DNA of 64,000 nt from assembly GCA_032622095.1 (NCBI GenBank), contig CP136068.1:58056025-58120024 (forward strand), written 5' to 3'. Made by a program: the position numbers and the translations under genes. The stretch is from Siphonodentalium dalli. Taxonomy: Eukaryota; Mollusca; Scaphopoda; Gadilida; Siphonodentaliidae. A model generated the notes under the pieces. It was not told the origin of the DNA and ran no database searches. It was given only the letters and a program-made list of their open reading frames with translations. Below, piece by piece: positions 56,201-64,000 of this stretch (position 1 is the first letter of the stretch; every line of letters starts with the position of its first letter).

Positions 56201-56882
56201 ATTAAATCTCTATGACCTGTATCATGTCCTAACAACATACGTGAAAACTGGAATATTCCCAACGAAATCTTCTTGGAAAAATCTTGTGCAGACAGCAGTC
56301 AGACAGAACTATCATCGAGAATGGTGCGATCTGTGTCCGTCGATAGAAACCTCGATGTGTTTAAAATTGTGCACGGAGACCCAGCATCATGTTGGAACAT
56401 TTGGAGAATCCTGCGAGATTACCCACGATATAATAAACAACTGCGAAATCTTGCCTTATTGCTAAACAAGACAACATACAGTAACAAATTGACATGTTGT
56501 GCATGTATAAATACATATAACTGTGAGTTAATACACGCAATCCGCCACTGTAATTCACCCTGTTCTGTCGTCCTGAGGAACGACTATCTGGATTTCATAA
56601 CTGACCAATACGGCGTTGCCGCCTTTTTGTATATAGACTCGTTAAGCGATATAGAACTTTGTGCATTTCTACTCGGCACCGACGTCATGCAGTACCCGGT
56701 GGAAATAGAACAACACATGGACAAAATAATTATCGACACTGCTACATTTCTGTTCATCTTGTGCCAAGTGATTCGAGGACAATAATCACATTATCAACCC
56801 ACGACTTTGTATATTGTTGTTATATTTACATGAACTATACATATTCTTCTCCAAACTGGAGGTCCACAATAAATATATATAT
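53246..56882 (+). mobile_element. LINE-B: non-LTR retrotransposon, nearly complete ORF2, 5'-truncated
   Basis: The element starts 27 bp upstream of the ORF2 ATG, with no ORF1, and ends with a 97-bp 3' UTR closing CTCCAAACTGGAGGTCCAC then AATAAATATATATAT. Both sides abut the 224-bp direct repeat. The near-identity of the repeat copies argues for a recent insertion into an older LINE. Confidence 0.9.
53273..56785 (+). pseudogene. LINE-B ORF2: endonuclease, reverse transcriptase, C-terminal Cys/His region
   Basis: About 1170 codons. APE-type endonuclease: INIATWNASG at the start, SEHWL, MGDFNVH (~residue 164), SRIDHIVF (~225) and SDHELNTSNH. RT: KSSGIDNVVNAHI, SYRAITLLPVMYKVFEGI, FQKGVNC, motif A CFLDSQKAFDRVW (~650), LQGTRQGAVTSPFFYLVYIND and motif C SAADDIAL (~748), then thumb and CCACIN...H. 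LINE-A shares PTQADD, so a non-aromatic residue before ADD is a family trait. The frame is broken by one TAA (53864-53866) and by frameshifts near 55.2 kb and 56.4 kb. All catalytic motifs are otherwise present. The clade is uncertain (Jockey/CR1-like group). Confidence 0.9.
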
Positions 56883-57105
56883 AGCTGGTCAAACTTAGGC
56901 AACGATAGTTGTTGCATTCATTTAAGTCTCCACTTTTATGTAAAAAAGATATATTTGCCATATTACAATTCTTTGGAAAGGAATTTTCATTTCACAAATG
57001 CAAGAGCTTGTAACATTAAGCAATAACATCAGAGTGTATACATTTGAAATGTGAATTTGCTGCAATATTACAAAGCTATAGAAATGATCTCTGAAGGTGA
57101 TTATC
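56883..57105. repeat. ~224-bp direct repeat, right copy (TSD of LINE-B)
   Basis: See 53022-53245. It starts directly after the (TA)n end of LINE-B. Confidence 0.9.
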
Positions 57106-57510
57106 ATTCCCCTGATATTTGAAAAGAAAAATGTTTGTTCACCGTTATTATGACGTGTGTAATTTAGTACGTAATGGTCAGCAGCTCATTATCAGCTATA
57201 TGTATTTTATGTGCTTACAATTTGGGGTGAGCATTGTGGTAATCGGAGGTGACCGCTTTTCAACACGGAATTTGTCTTAACAGCCGATATATACGTGTGC
57301 AATACGCCAACTGATTGAGACACACTGTGGCTAAACAAAAATCACTCAGTATGTTCATTGATATTTGACAGGTAAATGTGTCAATAGTGAGTTGTCACCA
57401 TAAATGCGTTGTGTATAATTACTGTTCATGCTAATCTATACCAGTGTTCTGCTTAGATTGACCTTCTTTCTTGCGAGCTTTTACGCATTTTAGCGTCCCA
57501 TCTCAGTCAT
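57106..57510. other. no gene seen between the TSD and the ORF1 remnant
   Basis: If the older LINE continued here, an endonuclease would be expected on the minus strand. I could not read one in about 400 bp. Confidence 0.4.
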
Positions 57511-57516
57511 CTGTGG

Positions 57517-58272
57517 CTACCGTTGGTTCTTGTGAAATTCAATTATATCGTTCAGCTGTTCCTCTGTTCGGAAATGGATTATTTGTCCCGATGAAGTTTT
57601 CACAAACAACTTCGCGTTCGACATCCACGATGATTGGATTCCTGGAGACTTGTATGCTTTACTTAGCAAATATTGGTTGAATTTGGGTGATGTCATCATA
57701 AATGAACAGACGGGATGTTTTCAACTGATCTTTATTTAGCCTTTTCCCTGATGTGACATTTAACTTAGCTCTCCTAGAAGTGAATTTCACAATTAATTCT
57801 ATTGGGAACGATCGACTGGTTTTAGAATTTTCTTGTCGTTTCTCGTCCTTTGGCTTATTTGGCTTTGAAGCGGCTCCTATGCGATGCGCTATTGATATGT
57901 CCTCTGTGGTGAGATTTATTTTAAGCACACTGTTTAATTTCGTTATAACTTTCTGCAGTGTACTGCTTCGTCTACAGTTTCCATTTCACTTTCTGCAATA
58001 CCCTTGATTCGACTGTCCTTGCGACTTTGCTGCTCTAGTTCATTAATTTTGTTCCACTGATTCTGATTTTCGGTTTCAAGTTTATTATTCCAGCCCCAAA
58101 GATCATCCATCGCTCGAGACAGTCCCAGATTTTCGTACTCGAGAGTGTTAACACGTGACTCCAGTTTATCAATGCGGTCTATTAAGCTTTTTGAATTTAT
58201 TTTCGAAGTGGGATTCGTGTGTTGTTGTGAGTTTTTGTTAATTTTCTTCCGTTGAGTCTTTGAGATTGCCAA
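57517..58272 (-). pseudogene. LINE ORF1 protein (coiled coil, RRM-like, C-terminal domain), frameshifted
   Basis: On the minus strand: a coiled coil with KSLIDRIDKLESRVNTLEYE (58272-57943), SRKDSRIKGIAESEMETVDE, then LKINLTTEDISIAHRIG, ELIVKFTSRRAKLNV and LFIYDDITQIQPIFA (57928-57659), then WMSNAKLFVKTSSGQIIHF (57699-57517). This order (coiled coil, short RRM, AHRIG and IVKF motifs, basic C-terminal domain) is that of L1-type ORF1p, which binds RNA and chaperones target-primed reverse transcription. Two frame shifts. The ORF2 partner is not certain; an L1/Tx1-type partner is more likely by family. Confidence 0.7.
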
Positions 58273-58534
58273 TACGACCGATCAATGTTTGTATTTGCAT
58301 CTGAACAGTCATGTGTGCTGACATGGGCGTTGTTAACGACTGTGCAGTTTCCGTGCCATTCAACTTCACGAACTTATCTAATGTGAGTTGTTGTTTTGGA
58401 GTTCTCTGCATACTTTCATCATAAGTATCAGTGCTTTCAAATTGATTTATATCAAGTTCCTTATTTCTGGCGGCAATAATTTTGCGTCTGCGTCACATAA
58501 CTGGTAATTATATAACTGTATGTCTGGCTTACTT

Positions 58535-60205
58535 TTCAAGAATTGGTTCATATTTGGTGTGGATGTTCCCTAGGTGACTCACATTCAGATTTGTTCAAAT
58601 GAGGTCACTGGGTCAAATAGTTGCGAAGCCATGGCCATAACTATATCCATTAATATAATTCTTAAAATGACTTCTCATGTACCATCAGGTTGAATCAGTT
58701 CATATTTGGGTGACTGGGGTTCAGATTTGTTCAAATTGGGTCACTGTGTCAAATAGGGGTAGAGACAGGGACATAACTCTGTAAAAAAAAAAAATCTAAA
58801 TAAAAAAAAATTAAAATTTATGTTTTTCCATTTTCAACTTGATTGATTGATTTTTTTTTTATGGAAATTTAACTCTTTTTTTAGACACCACAGTACATCT
58901 TCCCCATCCCATCTCTGTCCCTCCCACCCCACACTATAGCCAGATCCCTGCCCTGCACATTAAATGCCTTCTTTTGATTACAGCTGTACTCAACAGACTA
59001 TTTGACATTCCATTGTATAGATATCACAACACACTGGCAGCTGACACATTATAAAGTAATTATCTCAATTCCCAGCAGACAGTGGTTGGAATCATTAAAT
59101 GAATGCAGTTTAATTGGATGTGTTGACTGCTGTCTCTAAAAAATAGTTTGACAGTTTATTATTAGTATTGGTGTTAACCCGTTCATGACCTGATCTGCGC
59201 TGATGCAGCATTAAAGACCCTATGTCAGTGCATCCTCTTATATATGAGAGTCTCGCATAGGGAGACTCACATATATATGAGAATGCAATGGCTTTCAAGG
59301 TCAAGGAAATAATGTTAGACCAATATAGTCTCTTATATATGTGAGGCTCAGTGTATATATAAGAGAATGCATTGGCACAGGGTTTTCGCTAAATTTTAGG
59401 AAGCTCCAGTCATGGAAGGGTTAACCTACATATCATTGTTTTATTTTCAAAATCTTGATATATATGTTTATGTTTACTCACAACAGTGGGGCACATATGT
59501 TTTTCCTCAATTGAACATGGGGTGGGGGGTTTGTTGCCTGTTGAGTTGGTAGTCAGGCATCCAAATAGATCACACATGACCTATTCTCGCAGGGATTTTC
59601 CCATTTGGGTTGGGAGGGTTGCAGATTTGTTCAATGAGATGTAATTTTTTTCCAAAACCAATTACACATACTAAATTGAACATAAAATACTAGAACATTG
59701 ATCAAGAGAAGGGGGCTCCTAGATATAACAAGATATCATGGGGTGGGTCCGGCTTATGGTGAAAAACTTGCACTGAAAAAAAACTTGTTTGACAAATTTC
59801 TTTAAACTTACACGATTGCTGTGGTAAGTTAATTCCTTTCATACCCTTTGGCTGTTTTATACTACAGTTTTAACTTTTAAATTTGAGTATGAACTACCTG
59901 TAGAATCAGTTCCTGATAACATACACAGATTTAAAAAAAATCTTCTGATGTATATTATTGTAATACAATTTTGTCTTCCAATACACGTACACATATGGTG
60001 CACATAATGTCAACATCTGAATTAATTGAATTAAGAATATGTATGTATGTCAATGTGAACACTTCAATTTCATAGCTGAGTGTATAGTTCTAAATACTTA
60101 CTTTGAAGTAAATTTGACAAGTACTGACTCTTGTAGTCTTCAGAGTCCCTGTCTTCTCAGTCTTTAAAGTCGGTTGACCTACCCACAGTCATTGACTGTC
60201 TTGTT
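58535..60205. repeat. TTAGCTCACC family, 5'-truncated copy
   Basis: Begins inside a monomer (TTGGTTCATATTTGGTGTGG), continues through A/T-rich middle DNA that shares CAGGCATCCAAATAGATCAC with 33110, and ends with the family tail CAGTCATTGACTGTCTTG. The short hairpin MITE at 59190-59400 is nested. Confidence 0.7.
59190..59400. repeat. short hairpin MITE, tandem pair
   Basis: TGATGCAGCATTAAAGACCC, CTCTTATATATGAGAGTCTC, GCATAGGGAGACTCACATAT and a second CTCTTATATATGTGAGGCTC block form nested hairpins. Related to 20640-20790 and 42490-42560. Confidence 0.5.
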
Positions 60206-60309
60206 TCTATGAATGTCCAGTTTTTAAATCAGTTCTATTGCCGTTACGTGAAAAAATAGCGGAAAAATGTGACGGTGGACGGTACGTGTATGTAGGCGCG
60301 CAGACCCAA

Positions 60310-60322
60310 CTGCATGTAGCAT

Positions 60323-60361
<39 letters not shown>

Positions 60362-60490
60362 TTGTATATACTGTTGACTGTTCATATGCTATTATGTATA
60401 AGCGTTTGTATCATGTTCTTTATATGCTACTTGTTCATATATAATATTCAGTAATGGAGGATAATTAAAGATGTATATAAAAGGTATATA
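60310..60490 (+). mobile_element. TA microsatellite and LINE-like 3' tail
   Basis: A (TA)n run at 60326-60357 is followed by A/T-rich sequence ending AATGGAGGATAATTAAAGAT then TATATA. This is the same ending as at 35360-35390 and in LINE-A and LINE-B. Likely a strongly 5'-truncated relative. Confidence 0.45.
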
Positions 60491-61019
60491 TACTCCTGTA
60501 AATTCAGGAATATTGAACCCTCAGTGAAATAATGCTTAATATAATCAATACAACATTATAAAAACATTGATGAGGTACCATTGGAACGCTTTTCCTCTGG
60601 GAATGAAAAAACTTTCTTTGAAAGGTGGACACTTTTAAATTCTCTTCACAACAAGTCATACTGTTATGGTAGGTTAGTCGATGTAGTGACTATATACCTG
60701 CTCAGATGCTTCCCTTAGACTAAATTTATATGATGTTCTCATTCCTATTTCTTGTTGTTGAAATGTGTAGAAAGAAATTGCTTGCACATTTGTTAGTGTT
60801 TACTGGAGCTGGTCACATCCAGTCTCATTTGTAACAGAAGAGACATGGCCAGGACTGGTTCTTGTCCTCATTGACGAAAGGTACGCAGTTATCTACACTC
60901 ATAAACTAAATAAATAAAGCCCACAAAACGAATAATTGAAGCTGACCATTTAACTGTAAATCTCTTCAATTTCTGTAACTTTTGCAAAATATTTGTAATT
61001 TTGTAAGATAAGTCTGAAT
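60491..61019. other. no gene seen
   Basis: No exon with convincing coding signal was found here, although the 5' exons of the GT31 gene must lie somewhere upstream. Confidence 0.35.
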
Positions 61020-62058
61020 GAGTATGTATTTTTGATCTCAATAAAATTATTTAAATTTTTTTTCTTTCTAAATGCTTCTTCAGTTATCAGAATCGATTAT
61101 ATATATAACTAGCAGGTGGACCCGACTTCGTCCGGGCTGTTTCCCCTCTGCTTTTCGGCGAATTGCGCGATTTGACCTTGAATTGTCCATTTTGAAGGTC
61201 AATGTCAGGTGGGGTCACGATTTGACCCGTCCAAAACACTGCCCGGACAAAAGTGCCGACAAAAGTACCCGTCGAAATCCATCCGGTTTTACCCGATTTG
61301 ACCTTGAATTGATCATTTTGACCCGTCCAAAACACTCAGTGGACAAAAGTAACCCTACGTATAAAATTTCGTCGAAATCCCATCAAAATTCGCGATTTGA
61401 CCTTGAATTGACCCGATTTCAAGGTCAAGGTCACGTCGCACGGGAAAACGAATAGGCTTACGGCACTCCCCATACGAAAGTATCCATAGACACTAATTTT
61501 CATCGAAATCCCGCGATACTCGGGCGTTCGACCTTGAAATGACCCGATTTCAAGGTCACGTCGCACGGGCAAATTAATAGGCCCATGCCAATCCCCGGCC
61601 GAAAGTACCCCACGTACCAAGTTTCATCGAAATCGGCTCGGCCGTTCTCGAGTCCATCGCGAACAGACACACAACACACAGACAGATTTCCCAAAATATA
61701 TAATAGATTGCCCAAAAATAATGCTAACCACAGTCAACATTAGTATAAAATTGCCCAAAACCTGTTATTTATCAACATTTTGTTCAACGAAATTTGGCCG
61801 GATTGTCAAATATCTGACACACAAAGTCACTTGATTTTAGAGTTTTCCATCCGCAATTTGGTCCGATACCGTCGGCTCGTCGACTTTTTGCCAGGCCACC
61901 AAAAAGTACCAGTGGTGAAAAATGATAGATTTCAATAATCGATATCTGGTCACACTGAGCTTTGATGGGTGGGTTCCTCAACTCGAGTCAAATACATTTT
62001 ACCCTCGAAGCCAAAGAAATAGTAATTTGGGAGCGTTAATTCTGATTATGCATCTTTA
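61020..62058 (+). repeat. GT31 intron segment with an inverted relative at 3283-3700
   Basis: Minus the insertion 61100-61706, this segment aligns inverted with 3283-3700. The relatedness runs up to GATTATGCATCTTTAA, three to six bases before the AG of the splice acceptor. Confidence 0.65.
61100..61706. mobile_element. short TA-targeted element with AGGTCA half-sites, with a paralogous empty site
   Basis: Starts ATATATAACTAGCAGGTGGA, ends CCAAAATATATAATA. The relative at 3283-3700 lacks it and reads CAGAATCGATTAATGCCCC across the junction, so the insertion boundaries and a likely GATT duplication (61096-61099 and about 61705-61708) can be read. Internal TGACCTTGAATTG / TTCAAGGTCAAGGTCA pairs as at 35391-36796. 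Confidence 0.65.
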
Positions 62059-62065
62059 ATTTCAG
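62052..62065 (+). other. splice acceptor of the GT31 last exon
   Basis: CATCTTTAATTTCAG followed by an exon start; pyrimidine-rich with AG at 62064-62065. The reading frame is open from here to the stop and has no in-frame ATG upstream of the conserved region. Confidence 0.7.
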
Positions 62066-63084
62066 GGAAAAACTGGGCGAAGGACACAGGGCTTTTTATA
62101 ATTGAGCATGCAAAGAATACATCTGTTTCGCAACTCGCTATTGCATTGGAAGTCCGTAATTCAACTCTAAACTCCCGTAGCGTCAAACCGGTGGCAACGC
62201 CAACTATTAAACCGAAGACAACACCGAAACCAGCACCAACGCTGCCTCGTGGGAGCCGACCGGATTCATGTGCAGACTGCAACAAACACGAATATCGTTA
62301 CATTATAAATAATGCCGACGTCTGCAAATCATCGGTTCAGAATAGTTCCTTAGACCTACTTATATTCATTCTCACCGAGCACAACAAGAAAAACAATAGG
62401 GATATACTGAGGAACAGCTGGCTTCAACCGTACATTAACAACACGCAGAACGTGCGCTATGTCTTCTTACTGGGCGAGACCTCGGACGCGAAAGCGCGAC
62501 AATCCGTCCTTAATGAAAGTGAGTCACATCTAGATATCATTAAAGAGGACTTCAAAGATACATATCACAACTTAACAACTAAAACAATAATGGGAATGAA
62601 ATGGGCCACAAATCATTGCAAATCCGCCAAATATATTTTAAAGACAGATGACGACATGTGGACAAATGTTCCCGGATTGCTGAAACTACTGACTAAAAGA
62701 GGGGCAGAGCTAGATAAGGGAGTAGGAGGTTCATGTGCTCAAAGGGCGGGACCAATACGAAACAAAGGTTCAAAATGGTACGCATCTGTAGTAAGTTATC
62801 CTCGAAATACATATCCGGGTTTTTGTTCCGGGACCGGATATGTGACGTCAATGAACGTAGCACAAAAACTAGTGGATATCTCACCATCGGTGCCTTTCTT
62901 CCACCTGGAGGATGTATACGTCGCTCTTTGCGTACGAAAACTCGGTTATAAGTTGATTGGGCTGCCTGGTTTCAGACCCGGTGGAGGACTACGAAACAAG
63001 TGTGACTACAAATCTGATGGTGTCATCACTTCACATTATCAGAACATAAATACGTTTCCTGATATCTGGAAAACGCATTGCTGA
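62066..63084 (+). CDS. beta-1,3-galactosyltransferase-like protein, GT31 family, last exon
   Basis: GT31 enzymes are Golgi type II membrane proteins that transfer galactose or GlcNAc in beta-1,3 linkage to glycans, using Mn2+ and a DxD motif. This exon encodes about 339 residues: a Thr/Pro/Lys-rich stem, then the catalytic domain. Counting from 62146: RDILRNSW (85-92), VRYVFLLGE (103-111), EDFKDTYHNLTTKT (134-147), the metal motif DDD in KTDDDMWTN (166-174), YPGFCSGTGYV (223-233) and the acidic EDVYVALC (255-262). All family hallmarks are intact. The N-terminal cytoplasmic and membrane part is missing and must lie in upstream exons; the TTG at 62146 is not a start. The stop is at 63082-63084. 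This is the only credible host gene in the window. The exact acceptor sugar cannot be told. Confidence 0.9.
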
Positions 63085-63112
63085 ACGACCGCGTCTATCT
63101 GCGCCAGCGCTG

Positions 63113-63118
63113 AATAAA
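63113..63118 (+). terminator. poly(A) signal of the GT31 gene
   Basis: AATAAA 28 bp after the stop codon. A short 3' UTR would end within the next ~30 bp, before the MITE at 63195. Confidence 0.6.
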
Positions 63119-63194
63119 AACATCGAACCATACACGCATTGTATGCTATATAGCATGACCTCTGCCCTGTGTTGGACAGCAAGAAAGGAGATTA

Positions 63195-63586
63195 AGGGTA
63201 CGTTCATACGCTGTCAAGTTTGCACAGTATGTTTTTGTGGGCATTTCGTCATAGGAAACCACATGGTGCCAGAATATGAACGGAAACATGCACATAACAT
63301 GCATCTTTACCAAAGGAAACGACTTGAGAGGTAACATTTATGTAGTTCCACTTGTAACGGTGCTATACTGTAATTTGCCTTCAAATACCTGTATGATTTA
63401 TTCTTGCGAGATAATTGCAAGCTATTCACAGGCAAATTCCGGTAGCATCGCTACAGGTGGAGCTACATAGATTTTACTTCGCATCTTATATGCTTGTTTC
63501 CGTTCATATTCTGGCACCATATCTTTTTCTACGACAAAATGTCTGCAAACTATACCGTGCAAATTTGACAGCGTATGAACGTACCC
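63195..63586. mobile_element. MITE with ~100-bp inverted ends, just downstream of the GT31 gene
   Basis: AGGGTACGTTCATACGCTGT at the left recurs inverted as ACAGCGTATGAACGTACCCT at the right. Pairing continues through GTTTGCACAGTATG and GCCAGAATATGAACGGAAAC with their inverses. No convincing TSD (ATTA on the left, AAGT on the right). The ORFs on both strands are readings of the arms. Confidence 0.75.
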
Positions 63587-63904
63587 TAAGTTGGAAAGTT
63601 AGAGTTGGTCACCTATAGCTTCCTGCAGATGTTATAGTATGCCACAACACAATCTAAATATTATCGAACTCTATGCTCTATGGCATGCACTATATATCAA
63701 GCGATTGCTTAATTGTTGATGTTTACGGTGTCTTCACCTTCATCGGCGCGTAGCTACGGCGTTTATCGTAGTTACAACGGCAATTTAATACTTATTAATC
63801 TTTTCGCACCCCACAATTGTATATATATATTGCGCTCATCACCGATATGCCATCGCGAAATGTCATACCTACATGTATTATTTTAACCATAATATGCCTT
63901 TTTA
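63587..63904. other. no gene seen
   Basis: A/T-rich DNA with a short (AT)n near 63821-63830. Confidence 0.4.
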
Positions 63905-64000
63905 TATTTACCCATACCATAGTATGGTAAACATAGCGTCGTTGCCCGGATTGACCACTCGTCGTTAGTCCGTCTGTCTGTCTGTCTGTAGACACTTTAC
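63905..64000. repeat. dispersed repeat, copy of 12240-12720, cut by window end
   Basis: TTTACCCATACCATAGTATG, GTCGTTGCCCGGATTGACCA, (CTGT)n and GTAGACACTTTAC match 12243 onward almost exactly, with a shorter CTGT run. Confidence 0.8.

Noticed and set aside
60500-62050. 5' exon of the GT31 gene within the window
   Set aside because: No ORF with a signal-anchor and a good donor site was found; the interval is mostly repeats.
62146-62148. TTG as start codon of the GT31 gene
   Set aside because: The frame is open upstream to a good splice acceptor at 62064-62065; GT31 proteins need an N-terminal membrane anchor that is absent here, so the start lies in an upstream exon.

Overview
This is a eukaryotic, AT-rich, intron-bearing genomic window made almost entirely of transposable elements and satellite-like repeats. 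I infer a lophotrochozoan animal, most likely a mollusc. The grounds are non-LTR retrotransposons of several clades, a dispersed repeat starting TTAGCTCACCTGAGACG with (GTCC)n tracts that I associate from memory with molluscan genomes, and one animal GT31 glycosyltransferase exon. There are no prokaryotic features. No tRNA or rRNA gene was recognised.

Layout. 0-6.6 kb: an A/T-rich array phased at 21 bp, a hAT-like MITE with an 8-bp target-site duplication (TSD), palindrome clusters, an inverted relative of the GT31 intron, and a MULE-like MITE with a 9-bp TSD. 6.6-17.1 kb: LINE-A on the minus strand, an ORF1+ORF2 element that split a second copy of the 21-bp array and is bounded by a 56-bp direct repeat. 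17.1-24.1 kb: a decayed minus-strand LINE fragment, then a 5.6-kb foldback element with long inverted arms and a core of ~21-bp minisatellite, itself hit by a TTAA-type MITE. 24.1-31 kb: a LINE 3' fragment, then a 3.6-kb LTR element (TCAT duplication) whose only long ORF encodes an unrecognised protein with two membrane segments; a 400-bp CT microsatellite follows. 31-48 kb: L1/Tx1-type LINE pieces, many copies of the TTAGCTCACC repeat, and a short element rich in AGGTCA half-sites. 48-51 kb: a 122-bp tandem repeat, a perfect 36-bp hairpin and a higher-order satellite. 51-58 kb: an old minus-strand LINE split by LINE-B (plus strand), which is bounded by a ~224-bp direct repeat. 58-64 kb: more repeats, the last exon of a beta-1,3-galactosyltransferase-like gene (62066-63084), a MITE, and a repeat running off the end.

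The main result is that LINE-A and LINE-B encode related proteins with a non-aromatic residue in front of ADD in RT motif C, and end in a similar 3' tail (TGGAGG, then an AATAAA-like motif, then TA repeats). A third LINE tail at 35012-35390 has the same ending. All three sit between unusually long direct repeats (56, ~224 and ~200 bp), far above the usual 7-20 bp of non-LTR elements. This looks like a LINE lineage that makes very long target-site duplications. Apart from the GT31 exon I see no convincing host gene; nearly every other long ORF is TE-derived or a reading of repeats.
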